DNA of 64,000 bases from Bradyrhizobium sp. dw_78 (GCF_018449525.1 NZ_JAAVUS010000003.1:496001-560000); one strand, 5' to 3'. Shown: positions 8,869-17,932, counted from the stretch's first letter. Program-made: numbers and translations. Notes: generated by a model not told the origin, from the letters alone.

Positions 8869-9456
8869 ATGGCGTTGTTTCGTTTACCATCCAGCGGAAC
8901 GGCCGCACTCGCCCCGCGTGGTCAGGGCCTGTTGCTGCGTGCGCCGCAGATGTCCGACTTTCTGCAATGGGCGCAGTTGCGCGAAACCAGCCGGAACTAT
9001 CTGACTCCGTGGGAGCCGATCTGGCCGTCCGACGATCTGACCCGCTCGGGATTCCGCCGGCGTCTGCGCCGTTATGCCGAGGACATCGCCGCCGACCGGT
9101 CCTATCCGTTTCTCATCTTCCGCGAATTCGACGGCGCCATGATCGGCGGCGTCACGCTCGCGAATGTTCGCCGCGGCATCGTGCAGGCGGGCACCATCGG
9201 GTACTGGGTCGGGCAGCCTCATGCGCATCGCGGCTACATGACGGCGGCGCTGCGCGTGCTGCTGCCCTCGCTGTTCGGTGAACTCAATCTGCACCGCGTC
9301 GAGGCGGCCTGCATCCCCTCCAACGCGCCGTCGATCCGGGTGCTGGAGAAATGCGGCTTTTCCCGCGAGGGGCTGGCGCGGCGCTATCTGTGTATCAACG
9401 GCGTCTGGCAGGACCATCTGCTGTTCGGCCTGTTGCACGAGGATTTTCGCGGTTGA
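8869..9456 (+). CDS. GNAT family N-acetyltransferase (RimJ-like)
   Basis: 195 residues from the ATG at 8869, preceded by GGGAGG at 8858-8863; the in-frame TTG at 8833 has no such site. GNAT features are the N-terminal LLRAPQMSDFLQWAQLRETS, the acetyl-CoA region VGQPHAHRGYMTAALRVLL, and NAPSIRVLEKCGFSREGLARRYLCINGVW. The last is typical of RimJ/RimL-type enzymes that acetylate ribosomal-protein or other N-termini. It probably belongs to the thrC-M16 unit, with a 60-base gap. The substrate is not predictable. Confidence 0.88.
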   Translation: MALFRLPSSGTAALAPRGQGLLLRAPQMSDFLQWAQLRETSRNYLTPWEPIWPSDDLTRSGFRRRLRRYAEDIAADRSYPFLIFREFDGAMIGGVTLANVRRGIVQAGTIGYWVGQPHAHRGYMTAALRVLLPSLFGELNLHRVEAACIPSNAPSIRVLEKCGFSREGLARRYLCINGVWQDHLLFGLLHEDFRG

Positions 9457-9466
9457 GCAGGATTTG

Positions 9467-9560
9467 CAGCGTTTTCTAGCGAAAGCCTGCCCCGGACTTT
9501 GGATAGCGGGGTGGATTCCGGTTTGCGCGAAGAAAACGCGTCAAAACAAAATGCTAGAGC
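9467..9560. repeat. Family-A palindromic repeat
   Basis: The copy begins GCAGCGTTTTCTAGCGAAAG and contains the CCCCGGACTTTGGATAGCGGGG hairpin variant. It ends GAAGAAAACGCGTCAAAACAAA. It starts about ten bases after the GNAT stop codon. Confidence 0.7.
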
Positions 9561-9699
9561 CGGTAGGGGATTTAGATACCCGAAATAAGAGCCCAGATCC
9601 GGTGCCTTGGGTTCGCCGCCATTGCGGCGTAGGGCCCCGGAAACCGACGATTGAGTGATGAGAGAATTAGGTGCGTTTCATGGGAAAAGGACAGTGGTC

Positions 9700-10359
9700 A
9701 TGACCGGCCGGGCAGGCAGGTATCGGACGATCGCGATCTTGGGCGCAGCCGGTTTGGCTATCGGTTGCAGCCTTGTGGTTTCGCCGGCGTCGGCGCAGTC
9801 GATCACCGATCGCATCAAGGGTCTGTTCGGCGGAAAACCGGACGCGCCGCCAGCGCAGGAATCGTCGCCGGGGGCGCCGCCCGCGAACCAATCGGATAAT
9901 ATTGTCGACTGCCCGCCGGTCAGTATTCGCGCCGGCGCGTCGACCTTTGCGGTGGGATTGCCGGGCAAGGACGCGACCGGCAGTGATTTGCGCTATCAGG
10001 CCTCGATCACCCGCACCGCGCGCGACTGTACGATTAACGGCGGCGAGGTCACGGCGCGGATCGGTATCCAGGGGCGCGTCATCGCCGGACCGGCCGGGGC
10101 CCCGGCGACCGTCGAGGTTCCGATGCGCGTCGCCGTGGTTCAGGGCGGCATCACCGAAAGCACCATCGCCACCAAGGCCTATACGACGACGGTGCAGATG
10201 TCGGAGGACGGCTCGGTGCCGTTCACGCTGGTCGCCGACGACCTAGTCTATCCGCTGCCGCCGGGCGCTACCGGGGATTCCTACATCTTCTATATCGGCT
10301 TCGATCCGCAGGCCCTGGCACCGGAGCCGAAGCCGCGGGCGGCCAAAAAGAGGAAATAA
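9700..10359 (+). CDS. Exported hypothetical protein
   Basis: 219 residues from the ATG at 9700, preceded by AAAGGA; an upstream in-frame start at 9655/9658 would add 14-15 residues and blur the signal peptide. The N-terminus has a positive stretch (GRAGRYR), a hydrophobic core and a signal-peptidase site at SPASAQS, so the product is probably periplasmic. An alternative lipobox-like AIGC lies inside the core but fits poorly. The mature part has a Pro/Ala-rich linker and then a beta-rich region with one Cys pair (VDCPP and RDCTI). The C-terminus is basic (RAAKKRK). No family recognised. Confidence 0.75.
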   Translation: MTGRAGRYRTIAILGAAGLAIGCSLVVSPASAQSITDRIKGLFGGKPDAPPAQESSPGAPPANQSDNIVDCPPVSIRAGASTFAVGLPGKDATGSDLRYQASITRTARDCTINGGEVTARIGIQGRVIAGPAGAPATVEVPMRVAVVQGGITESTIATKAYTTTVQMSEDGSVPFTLVADDLVYPLPPGATGDSYIFYIGFDPQALAPEPKPRAAKKRK

Positions 10360-10392
10360 AAAAGCCGGCGCGATGGTCTCGCGCCGGCTTTT
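10358..10392. terminator. Bidirectional rho-independent terminator
   Basis: The stem is GCCGGCGCGA (10364-10373) with TCGCGCCGGC (10379-10388) around a 5-base loop. It is followed by TTTT and preceded by AAAAAA. It lies between the convergent exported-protein gene and atpF and can serve both. Confidence 0.85.
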
Positions 10393-10411
10393 GCTGAAGT
10401 CGTTGAATTCG

Positions 10412-10897
10412 TCAGTTCAGCTTGTGGCCGACTTCCGCGATGCCTTTGGCGAGCAGGTCGTCGGCGACCTGGCCCTTCACCGACTGCGACAGGATCGAGG
10501 AGGCGGCCGCAACCGCCGCGTTGGCCGCGGCTGACCGGACATCGGCGATCGCCTGCGCTTCGGCCAGCGCGATCTTGCCCTCGGCGGTCTTGGTGCGCCG
10601 GGCGACGAAATCTTCCATCTTGATCTTGGCTTCGGCGGCGATCCGCTCGGCCTCGGCCCTGGCCGCGGCGATGATGTCCTGCGCCTCGCGTTCCGCGCTG
10701 GCGCCGCGGGTTTTGTAGTCCGCGAGCAGCTTGGCGGCTTCGTCCTTGAGGCGGCGCGCGTCGTCGAGTTCGGCCTTGATGCGGTCGCGGCGGTGGTCCA
10801 GCGCCGTCAATACCGTGCGGTGTACGCCGACATAGACGAACACGATCATCAGGATGACGAAGGCGACGGCAACCCAGAATTCCGGTTCAGCGAACAT
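10412..10897 (-). CDS. atpF: F0F1 ATP synthase subunit b
   Basis: 161 residues. One N-terminal membrane helix ([20 protein letters not shown]) is followed by a long charged helix rich in Ala/Glu/Lys/Arg ([20 protein letters not shown] and on). This is the peripheral stalk subunit that links F1 to subunit a. The C-terminal [16 protein letters not shown] should contact delta. It is the last gene of the F0 operon, 5 bases after the b' gene, and is followed by the bidirectional terminator. Confidence 0.95.
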   Translation of the reverse strand: MFAEPEFWVAVAFVILMIVFVYVGVHRTVLTALDHRRDRIKAELDDARRLKDEAAKLLADYKTRGASAEREAQDIIAAARAEAERIAAEAKIKMEDFVARRTKTAEGKIALAEAQAIADVRSAAANAAVAAASSILSQSVKGQVADDLLAKGIAEVGHKLN

Positions 10898-10902
10898 CTA
10901 AC

Positions 10903-11457
10903 CTATCCCTTCAAGGACGCGTCGACGGCGCTGTTCACCGACTGGGTATCGGGCTGCAAACCGGTCAGCTGCCGCACGATCGCGGAAGCCGCATCCGCAG
11001 CGATGCCGCGGACATTGCTCATCGCCGCCTCGCGGGTCGCGGCAATGGTCTTTTCCGCCCCGGCCAGCTTGAGCGACAGCTTCTCTTCCAGGGTCTTGCG
11101 CTCGGCTTCCGATGCCGCGTTGAGCTTTTCGCGGGTTTCCGCGCCGATCGCCTGCGCCCGGGAACGGGCGGAGGCAAGCTCGCTCTCATAGGCCTTCAGC
11201 GCGGCGTCGGACTGGTCCTTCAGCTTTTGCGCCTCGGCCAGATCGCCGTCGATGGCGTTCTGGCGTTCGTCGAGCAGGCCGCCGACGCGCGGCAACGCGA
11301 TCTTCGAGGCGATCAGATAGAGCGCCACGAACGCAATCGCCAGCGACACCAGTTGCGAGGCAAAGGTGTCCTTCTGGAACGGCGGAAACGGATGTTTTTG
11401 GCCGTCGGCTTCGGTGTGGGCGGTCGTGCCCGTGGCCTCGCCATGACTCTCAGCCAT
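10903..11457 (-). CDS. atpF2: F0F1 ATP synthase subunit b' (second stalk subunit)
   Basis: 184 residues. A hydrophilic N-terminus ends in [16 protein letters not shown] single membrane helix ([20 protein letters not shown]) and a long coiled-coil stalk with [20 protein letters not shown] follow. Photosynthetic bacteria and many alphaproteobacteria encode divergent b and b' proteins that form a heterodimer; this gene and atpF fit that pattern. It is within the atpI-B-E-F2-F operon. Confidence 0.94.
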   Translation of the reverse strand: MAESHGEATGTTAHTEADGQKHPFPPFQKDTFASQLVSLAIAFVALYLIASKIALPRVGGLLDERQNAIDGDLAEAQKLKDQSDAALKAYESELASARSRAQAIGAETREKLNAASEAERKTLEEKLSLKLAGAEKTIAATREAAMSNVRGIAADAASAIVRQLTGLQPDTQSVNSAVDASLKG

Positions 11458-11530
11458 TGGCTTCTCCTGTCCGGCTTAGCGCGCATTCCCTGAAGAAAAC
11501 GCGCAGGCAAGTCTCAGAGTGCAACAAGTC

Positions 11531-11758
11531 TCAGAGCGCGAAAAGGAGCAGCAGCGCGATCAGCAGCGAGAAGATGCCGAGCGCTTCGGTCACGGCGAAG
11601 CCGAAGATCAGGTTGCCGAACTGGCCCTGGGCTGCGGAAGGATTGCGCACCGCGGCGGCGAGATAGTTGCCGAAGATGATGCCCACGCCCGCGCCGGCGC
11701 CACCCATGCCAATGCAGGCAATACCAGCGCCAATGTACTTCGCGGCAATCGGATCCAT
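11531..11758 (-). CDS. atpE: F0F1 ATP synthase subunit c
   Basis: 75 residues forming two membrane helices joined by the polar loop RNPSAAQGQ, the standard c-subunit hairpin. The proton-carrying carboxylate is Glu58 in [16 protein letters not shown] Gly-rich first helix ([18 protein letters not shown]) allows tight packing of the c-ring. It is positioned between atpB and the b' gene, as usual in alphaproteobacteria. Confidence 0.97.
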   Translation of the reverse strand: MDPIAAKYIGAGIACIGMGGAGAGVGIIFGNYLAAAVRNPSAAQGQFGNLIFGFAVTEALGIFSLLIALLLLFAL

Positions 11759-11799
11759 GAAACGAACTCCCTAGTTGAGGTTTGGTGAAGAGGGCCGGA

Positions 11800-12543
11800 T
11801 CAGTGGCCCGGATGGATAGCATCGTTGATATAGATGCAGGTGAGGATGGTGAAGACGTAAGCCTGCAGGAACGCGACCAGCAGTTCGAGCGCGGTCAGCG
11901 CGATTACCATGCCCAGCGGCAACACGGCGCCAAAGTAACCGGCAATGCCGAGGCCCGCCAGCAGCGGAATGAAGCTTGCGAACACCGCCAACGCGATATG
12001 GCCCGCGAGCATGTTCGCGAACAGACGCACCGAGTGCGAGATCGGTCGCAGGAAGAACGAGAACACCTCGATGAACACGACCAGCGGCAGGATGAAGATC
12101 GGAATGCCCGAAGGAACGAACAGTTTGAAGAATTTCAGGCCGTTCTTGTAGAAACCGTAGATCAGCACCGTCAAGAACACCACCATCGCGAGTGTCGCGG
12201 TGACGATGAGGTGGCTGGCGATCGTGAAATTGTAGGGAATAACCCCGACGATGTTCGACACCGCGATGAACATGAACAGCGAGAACACCAGCGGAAAGAA
12301 TTTCATTCCATCCTTGCCGGCCGTCGATCGGATGGTGTTGGCGACAAATTCGTAGCTGATTTCCGCGATCGACTGCAGGCGGCCAGGCACCAGCTGCCGG
12401 CCCGCGCCGATCATCAGCAGCGAAATCAGCGCCACCGTGCCGAACATGTAGGCCGAGGAATTGGTGAAGGCGATCTCCTGATTGCCGATATGGCCAATCG
12501 TAAAGATCTTTTCGATATTGAACTGTTCGATCGGATCGATCAT
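11800..12543 (-). CDS. atpB: F0F1 ATP synthase subunit a
   Basis: 247 residues with at least five hydrophobic helices. The essential arginine is Arg173 in ISHSVRLFANMLAGH, the motif that faces the c-ring carboxylate in proton transfer. The early EKIFTIGHIGNQEIAFTNSS is the alphaproteobacterial N-terminus. The gene lies downstream of atpI and 41 bases upstream of atpE. F1 subunit genes are not in this window, consistent with separate F0 and F1 operons in these bacteria. Confidence 0.97.
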   Translation of the reverse strand: MIDPIEQFNIEKIFTIGHIGNQEIAFTNSSAYMFGTVALISLLMIGAGRQLVPGRLQSIAEISYEFVANTIRSTAGKDGMKFFPLVFSLFMFIAVSNIVGVIPYNFTIASHLIVTATLAMVVFLTVLIYGFYKNGLKFFKLFVPSGIPIFILPLVVFIEVFSFFLRPISHSVRLFANMLAGHIALAVFASFIPLLAGLGIAGYFGAVLPLGMVIALTALELLVAFLQAYVFTILTCIYINDAIHPGH

Positions 12544-12614
12544 CCGCGTGGCATCTCTAAGGTACCGCCGGCCACGCCGGCGCTCTGCAATTCAATTCGT
12601 CCGGCTTTTCGCCC

Positions 12615-12992
12615 TTAACGGCCGCTTCTGCCCGGAACCACGCCCGCCGATCTCACCAGGTTGACCACGCCGGCGACGAAGCCGACCAGGACAAACACGA
12701 TGAGCCCCCAGGGCGAAGTCGACAACAAGTGGTCGAAACCCCAGCCAATCAGCGCTCCGACAATGACGCCGGCGATCAACTCCGAGGAAAGCTGGAAACC
12801 GCGCGCCATCGCCGAGGCTCTGGCCGACCCGTCTCCGCTTCCAGATCCGGGTTGGTCAGTCTTGGCTTGGCGGCTGCCGCGAATTTGGGACAACCGGTGA
12901 TCCAGACTTCCGAGCCTTGCGGAAAGCGCAGCCTCGTCGGACGACGATGTATCGCGATTTCCGTTTCCGCCGTCGTCGGTGCCTTCAGCCAT
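12615..12992 (-). CDS. atpI: AtpI-type protein of the ATP synthase operon
   Basis: 125 residues from the ATG at 12992; a 5' extension to a TTG at 13049 is possible but looks untranslated. The N-terminal half is polar (DDGGNGNRDTSSSDEAALSA and ARLGSLDHRLSQIRGSRQAK). The C-terminal half has two membrane helices with ELIAGVIVGALIGWGFDHLL and PWGLIVFVLVGFVAGVVNLVR, the AtpI/AtpZ signature. It is thought to help assemble the c-ring or to transport Mg/Ca. First gene of the F0 operon. Confidence 0.9.
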   Translation of the reverse strand: MAEGTDDGGNGNRDTSSSDEAALSARLGSLDHRLSQIRGSRQAKTDQPGSGSGDGSARASAMARGFQLSSELIAGVIVGALIGWGFDHLLSTSPWGLIVFVLVGFVAGVVNLVRSAGVVPGRSGR

Positions 12993-13279
12993 GCTGCGCA
13001 GACCCGAAACGATGCCGCGTTGGTGGAAATGACGCCCCGTCACCCTCAAAAGCCGCGCGGACCATACTTACCGCCTCCAATCAAGTCAAGATTGCGTGGT
13101 AATAAGCTAGTATATTGATTTGGCTGAATTTATTGGACAAAATTCGGCGCTGTCACAAGGCTGCCGCCACGCTGCGGCAGTGATCGCGCGGCGGATCGAT
13201 CTTGCGCCCCATGGGCGGGTCTGTTGGGATGCATCGAAGCGTTTCAGATGCTTATCACCAATCCTTTTCGGGAAGCCGC

Positions 13280-13903
13280 ATGCCGCGTCAGGTCGACTAT
13301 TATTTCTCGCTTCAATCTCCGTGGGCCTATATCGGACACGCCTTGTTCCGGGAGGTCGTCGCTACCTACGATCTTGAGGTGAATCACAAGCCGGTGGTGT
13401 TGGTCGATCTGTTTTCGGAAACCGGCGGGCTGCCATTGCTCAAGCGCCATCCGGTGCGGCAGCGCTACCGGATGGTCGAGTTGCAGCGCTGGCGCGACAA
13501 ACGCGGCCTGAAATTTCATTTGCAACCGGTACACTGGCCGTTCAATGCGCGGCTGGCCGACGGCGTCGTGATCGCAGCGATCGAGGCCGGCCACGACCCC
13601 GATCCGTTGCTGCGGCGGGTCTATCCGGCGGTGTGGGAGGATCAGCTCAACCTTGCCGATCCCGCGGTGCTGGCCAGGTTGGCCGACGATTGCGGGCTTC
13701 CCGGCAGCCAATTGGTCGAACGCTCCGGATCGGACGCGATCAGCGCGGCCTATGAGCAAAATCGCCAGGATGCGCTGACGGCCGATGTGTTCGGCTCGCC
13801 GGCCTATGTGCTCGACGGCGAGGTATTCTGGGGGCAGGACCGGATCGAATTGCTGGCGGATGCGTTGAAATCGGGCCGGGCGCCCTATCGTTCGCAGGTC
13901 TAG
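13280..13903 (+). CDS. 2-hydroxychromene-2-carboxylate isomerase-like protein (DsbA fold)
   Basis: 207 residues starting MPRQVDYYFSLQSPWAYIGH, with GGGAAG a few bases before the ATG; upstream in-frame starts lack support. The family is the kappa-class GST/DsbA-like isomerases. It shows the N-terminal F-S-L-Q-S-P-W-A-Y motif with serine in place of redox cysteines, and the C-terminal cis-proline loop DVFGSPAYVLDGEVFWGQDR. It may act in aromatic catabolism or as a glutathione-linked isomerase; no degradation genes flank it, so the substrate is open. Confidence 0.85.
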   Translation: MPRQVDYYFSLQSPWAYIGHALFREVVATYDLEVNHKPVVLVDLFSETGGLPLLKRHPVRQRYRMVELQRWRDKRGLKFHLQPVHWPFNARLADGVVIAAIEAGHDPDPLLRRVYPAVWEDQLNLADPAVLARLADDCGLPGSQLVERSGSDAISAAYEQNRQDALTADVFGSPAYVLDGEVFWGQDRIELLADALKSGRAPYRSQV

Positions 13904-13904
13904 A

Positions 13905-14003
13905 GCAGGATGACTTTTCTTCGAATCGTCATCCAGCTCTAACTTTCTATTTGAGCATGATCTTTTCGGAAAACCGGTTTCCACTTTTCCGGATCATGCT
14001 CTT
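13905..14003. repeat. GAGCATGATC-type palindromic repeat
   Basis: An imperfect hairpin AGAGCAGGATGACttttcttcgaatcGTCATCCAGCTCT at the gene end is followed by GAGCATGATCTTTTCGGAAA and TTTTCCGGATCATGCTC as near-perfect inverted arms (13953-14001). The element lies between two plus-strand genes and supplies the false upstream extension of the next reading frame. Confidence 0.65.
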
Positions 14004-14040
14004 GTACAAGGAGCGTGCAGCTTTAACGCGGAGCACTTCC

Positions 14041-14568
14041 ATGATGACAGCCGCGCCGCCTTCGAAATTGGTCGCCATCGCTGCGGCCGCGGTGATGATG
14101 TTTGGCCTCGGACGCGCCAGCCATGCCGCGGGGCAGCCGGCGCCCGATACCGAGAATGGCCGTTATACGCTGTCGCCGGTCGCCGATGGCGTGATCCGGC
14201 TCGATACCCGGACCGGTGCGGTGTCGAATTGTGCCAACAACGGAACCGGCTGGGCCTGCTATCTTGTGCCCGACGAACGCGCGGCGTTCGACGATGAAAT
14301 CGGCCGGCTGCAATCCGAAAACGACAAGCTTAGACAACAACTGGCGGAACGCGAGCCGACCGTCTCGGGCAAGATCGACGAGGCGCTGCCGAAATCGGAC
14401 ACGCTGAAGAAGCCCGAGCCGCAAGCGGGCGATAGCTCGCGCAAGATCGAAATTCCGCTGCCCAGCGACCGCGACATGGACCACATGATGTCGTTTCTGG
14501 AGCAGGCCTGGCGGCGGCTGGTCGACATGGCCAATCGGATGCAGAAGGACGTCAGCGGCAGGATTTGA
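14041..14568 (+). CDS. Exported hypothetical protein with coiled-coil segment
   Basis: 175 residues from the ATG at 14041, preceded by GGAG; the longer frame back to 13951 is only repeat sequence. The N-terminus (SKLVAIAAAAVMMFGLGRASHA) is a signal peptide. Residues ~45-80 read GRYTLSPVADGVIRLDTRTG then CANNGTGWACYLVPDERAA, with a likely disulfide pair. A short Glu/Leu-rich coiled coil (DDEIGRLQSENDKLRQQLAE) and an acidic, Met-rich tail follow. This resembles small periplasmic proteins of unknown role in rhizobia. The next start codon follows within 80 bases, so cotranscription with the YjbQ gene is likely. Confidence 0.75.
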   Translation: MMTAAPPSKLVAIAAAAVMMFGLGRASHAAGQPAPDTENGRYTLSPVADGVIRLDTRTGAVSNCANNGTGWACYLVPDERAAFDDEIGRLQSENDKLRQQLAEREPTVSGKIDEALPKSDTLKKPEPQAGDSSRKIEIPLPSDRDMDHMMSFLEQAWRRLVDMANRMQKDVSGRI

Positions 14569-14646
14569 CGAACACCGGGGTTGCTGCGATCTCCCCGCAT
14601 GGAATCGGAATTCCAGCGTTCACCGCGACGACATCGAGAGAGCTTC

Positions 14647-15120
14647 ATGATTTCATCCAGGCCCGCCACCCGCACCGCGCTGTCGACGGTCGCAGCAAAC
14701 GTCATCGTGTCGTCGCGCTTGACGATCCAAACATCCGGAGCCGGCTTTACCGATCTCACGGGTGAGGTAGTGAAATTTGTGAACGACGCGCGCGCCCGTG
14801 AAGGGGCCGTGACGCTGTTCATCCGTCACACTTCAGCGTCGCTGACGGTCCAGGAAAATGCCGATCCGTCGGTGCTGCGCGACCTGATGACGGCGCTCGA
14901 CCGCTTTGCGCCCGAGGATGCGGGATGGAGCCACGACACCGAAGGTCCCGACGACATGCCCGCGCATGTCAAGACCATGCTGACCGCGACATCGCTGCAG
15001 GTCCCGGTCCTGAACGGTGAACTCGCGCTGGGGACGTGGCAGGCGATCTACCTGATCGAGCATCGCGCCCGGCCGCACCGGCGCGAGGTGGTGCTGCAAT
15101 TTGCCGGAAGCGCCGGCTGA
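14647..15120 (+). CDS. YjbQ family protein (UPF0047)
   Basis: 157 residues from the ATG at 14647, with GAGAGAG upstream; in-frame starts at 14581 and 14599 are weaker. The core is the YjbQ fold: VTLFIRHTSASLTVQENADP, DLMTALDRFAPEDAGWSHD, DMPAHVKTMLTATSLQVPV and GTWQAIYLIEHR. Family members have weak thiamine-phosphate synthase activity in vitro; the physiological role is uncertain. The conserved His residues of RHTS, SHD, AHVK and EHR are present. Confidence 0.9.
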   Translation: MISSRPATRTALSTVAANVIVSSRLTIQTSGAGFTDLTGEVVKFVNDARAREGAVTLFIRHTSASLTVQENADPSVLRDLMTALDRFAPEDAGWSHDTEGPDDMPAHVKTMLTATSLQVPVLNGELALGTWQAIYLIEHRARPHRREVVLQFAGSAG

Positions 15121-15128
15121 AACCAAAT

Positions 15129-15152
15129 CGGCCGCGGATCGCTCCGCGGCCG
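15129..15152. terminator. Hairpin between convergent genes
   Basis: The stem CGGCCGCGGA / TCCGCGGCCG with a 4-base loop (TCGC) lies between the YjbQ gene and the convergent MHS transporter. No strong T-run follows on either strand (ATTT on the minus side). It is a possible weak bidirectional terminator. Confidence 0.5.
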
Positions 15153-15190
15153 GTTGCCGGTGAATCGAATAGATCCGCGTTCTCAGGACC

Positions 15191-16879
15191 TCAGACGTTG
15201 CTGATGTCGACGTCCTTGGTCTCGGGAATGAAGATCATGCCGATGACAAAGGTCATCGCCGCGATCACGATCGGATACCAAAGGCCCGCGTAGATATTGC
15301 CGGTCGCCGCGACAAGTGCGACCGCGATCGGCGGTAGCAGGCCGCCGAACCAGCCATTGCCGATATGATAGGGCAGCGACATGCCGGTATAGCGGATGCG
15401 GGTTGGGAACAGTTCGACCAGCGCCGCGGCAAGCGGCGCATAGACCATCGTCACCAGGATCGCGAGATAGGTGAGGACGGCGATCAGCAGCGGCGTGTTG
15501 ATCTCGGCCGGGTTGGCGCCCTTGATCGGATAGCCCGCCGCGCCGACCGCGTTGGTGACGGCCGTGGTGAACGCTCCGCGCTGGGCGGCGAAGGTCTTGG
15601 CGTCAAGCGATGCCCCGTTGACGGAGTCGAACGACTTGTCGCCGACCGTCACCTTGGCGAGGCTGCCGGGCGTACCGTTCTCCATCTTGAAGTTCACCGA
15701 CGAGGCGATTAGCGCGTTGCGCGCCACGTCGCAGGAGCTCGTGAACACGCGCCCGCCGACCGGATCGAACAGCAGATGGCAATCGGCGGGATCGGCGGTA
15801 ACCGTCACCGGTGCGCTGGCCAGCGCCTTCTCCAGCGCCGGGTTGGCGGCGTGGGTGAGCAGGCCGAATGCAAAGTGATAGGTCAGGGCGCCGAGCAGGC
15901 AACCGGCCAGGATGATCGGCTTGCGGCCGATTTTGTCGGACAGCCAGCCAAACAACACGAAGCCGGCGGTCGCGATCGCCAGCGCCACGATCACCGCGAT
16001 ATCGGCAGCGTTGGCCGGCACCTTGAGCGTGCTGACGAGGAAGATGCGGGCATAGAACTGGCCACCGTACCAGATCACGGCTTCGCCGGCGACGAGGCCG
16101 AGCAGCGAGAACAGCGCGATCCTGCCGTTGGTCCAATTGCCGAAGGCTTCCGTCAGCGGCGCCCTGGAGCGCGTGCCTTCGTCCTTCATCTTCTGGAACA
16201 TGGGCGATTCCGACAATTGCAGACGGATCCAGATCGAAATGCCGAGCAACAGGATCGACAGCAGATAGGGAATGCGCCAGCCTCCGGAAAGTCCGGTCGC
16301 CGCGAAGGAGTCGGGGCTCATGCTGTTGCGCACCACATAGACGGCGATCAGCGACAGGAACAGGCCGACGGTCGCCGTCGTCTGAATCCAGGATGTGTAG
16401 AAGCCGCGCCGGCCATGAGGCGCATGTTCCGCGACGTAGGTCGCCGCGCCGCCATACTCGCCTCCAAGCGCGAGCCCCTGCAGGCAGCGCAGGAAAATCA
16501 GGATCGCGGGCGCCAGCCAGCCGATGCTGTCATAGGCCGGCGTCAGGCCGACTAGGAAGGTCGAAAGGCCCATGATGGTGATGGTGACGAGGAAAGTATA
16601 TTTGCGTCCGACCAGGTCGCCGACCCGGCCAAACACCAGCGCGCCAAACGGCCGTACCAGGAAGCCTGCGGAAAACGTCAGCAACGCGAAGATGAATTGC
16701 GTATTGGCGTCGAACGCCGAATAAAAGGCTTTGCCGATCTGTGCGGCGGTCCAGCCGTAGAGATAGAAATCGTACCATTCGAAAACGGTGCCGAGCGAGG
16801 AAGCGAAAATGACCTTTCGCTCTTCAGCCGTCATTCCACCGGTGCGGGCTTCGCGGCCCGCTGCTGCTGCCATTGTCAT
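15191..16879 (-). CDS. MFS transporter, metabolite:H+ symporter (MHS) type
   Basis: 562 residues from the ATG at 16879, with GGGGAG 8-12 bases upstream; the longer frame beyond it is untranslated leader. Features are the MHS N-terminus SSLGTVFEWYDFYLYG, loop motif GRVGDLVGRKYTF, QGLALGGEYGGAATYVAEH and the C-terminal IPETKDVD. About 12 membrane helices are expected, with import of an organic acid likely. A ~100-residue hydrophilic insert between late helices (from about VTVTADPADCHLLFD to VGAAGYPIKGANPAE) holds two cysteines and is longer than in classic members. The substrate is unknown. Confidence 0.9.
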   Translation of the reverse strand: MTMAAAAGREARTGGMTAEERKVIFASSLGTVFEWYDFYLYGWTAAQIGKAFYSAFDANTQFIFALLTFSAGFLVRPFGALVFGRVGDLVGRKYTFLVTITIMGLSTFLVGLTPAYDSIGWLAPAILIFLRCLQGLALGGEYGGAATYVAEHAPHGRRGFYTSWIQTTATVGLFLSLIAVYVVRNSMSPDSFAATGLSGGWRIPYLLSILLLGISIWIRLQLSESPMFQKMKDEGTRSRAPLTEAFGNWTNGRIALFSLLGLVAGEAVIWYGGQFYARIFLVSTLKVPANAADIAVIVALAIATAGFVLFGWLSDKIGRKPIILAGCLLGALTYHFAFGLLTHAANPALEKALASAPVTVTADPADCHLLFDPVGGRVFTSSCDVARNALIASSVNFKMENGTPGSLAKVTVGDKSFDSVNGASLDAKTFAAQRGAFTTAVTNAVGAAGYPIKGANPAEINTPLLIAVLTYLAILVTMVYAPLAAALVELFPTRIRYTGMSLPYHIGNGWFGGLLPPIAVALVAATGNIYAGLWYPIVIAAMTFVIGMIFIPETKDVDISNV

Positions 16880-17263
16880 CGTTCGCTCCCCGAGTTCATT
16901 AATTCGTTTGTATTGTTGTATATGGCTGCCTTCACGCGCCGGATTTGGACCCAGATTAGCGTGAGGCGATTTGCCACGGTAACATCGCGGTGAAATCCGG
17001 CGAATACGACTTTCGGCGTTTCGCACGGCCCTGTCTGTCAAAGCGATGCACATCCATGCATCACGGGCGCTCCTGGATAGCGCTCTCGGGCCTGCTGTGT
17101 TGCAGCGCACAAAACGACGTGGATTAACTGCTTTGCCGCAGAGCAACATTGCGCGCTTGCATGCGGCTGCGGGGCAGAGGACAATCGGTGAAAGAAAAAA
17201 GCTGGTGTCGCCGGAATTGAGGGAGCGGCCAAGGCCCATGCCGGAGCGTCTCGTAAGAAAGAA
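16880..17263. other. Divergent promoter region, no gene
   Basis: 384 bases between the minus-strand MHS transporter and the plus-strand response regulator. It contains an A/T-rich patch at about 16898-16925 that could hold the transporter promoter, and the short palindrome GATGCAcatccaTGCATC at about 17044-17061. No open frame here looks coding. Confidence 0.5.
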
Positions 17264-17932
17264 ATGACTGCAAGCACCCACCTCATCATTGCCGATGATC
17301 ATCCGTTGTTCCGCGATGCGTTGCGGCAGGCGGTAGCCGGCGTTGTAAGCTCCGCGAAGATCGATGAAGCGGGGTCGTTCGAAGAATTGACCTCGTTGCT
17401 CGAGCAGGATTCGGACGTGGATATGGTGCTGCTGGATCTGTCGATGCCGGGGATCAGCGGCTTTTCGGGATTGATCTACCTGCGTGCGCAGTACCCGGCG
17501 ATTCCGGTGGTGATCGTGTCGGCCAGCGACGATGGCGGCACGATCCGCAGGTCGCTGGATTTCGGGGCCTCGGGATTCATCCCCAAGCGGTTCGGCGTCG
17601 AGACCCTGCGCGACGCGATTCTGAAAGTCATGGAAGGCGACGTCTGGGTGCCGCCGGATACCGATTTGTCTTCCGCGGCGGACCCGGACATGAGCCGCCT
17701 GCGCGACCGGCTGGTGACGCTTACGCCGCAGCAGGTGCGGGTGCTGATGATGCTGTCGGAGGGGCTGCTCAACAAGCAGATCGCCTATGAGCTCGGCGTG
17801 TCGGAGGCGACGATCAAGGCGCATGTCTCCGCGATCCTGCAAAAGCTCGGCGTCGAGAGCCGCACCCAGGCCGTGATCGCCGCGGCCAAAATCGCCGGCG
17901 GCCAGTGGAAGCAGGACGCTCCGTCGGCGTAA
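17264..17932 (+). CDS. NarL/LuxR-type response regulator
   Basis: 222 residues. The receiver domain spans residues 5-120 with acidic pair D11/D12, phospho-acceptor Asp58 (MVLLDLSMPG) and Lys in FIPKRF. The LuxR helix-turn-helix spans ~150-210 (LTPQQVRVLMMLSEGLLNKQ, then IAYELGVSEATIKAHVSAIL). It should be a DNA-binding transcription regulator. It converges on a hybrid kinase with a membrane transporter domain; the closeness suggests they form one signalling system. Target genes may include the divergent MHS transporter upstream. Confidence 0.92.
   Translation: MTASTHLIIADDHPLFRDALRQAVAGVVSSAKIDEAGSFEELTSLLEQDSDVDMVLLDLSMPGISGFSGLIYLRAQYPAIPVVIVSASDDGGTIRRSLDFGASGFIPKRFGVETLRDAILKVMEGDVWVPPDTDLSSAADPDMSRLRDRLVTLTPQQVRVLMMLSEGLLNKQIAYELGVSEATIKAHVSAILQKLGVESRTQAVIAAAKIAGGQWKQDAPSA

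Noticed and set aside
13951-14040. Upstream extension of the coiled-coil exported protein
   Set aside because: Encoded entirely by a dispersed palindromic repeat; the ATG at 14041 has GGAG and gives a clean signal peptide.
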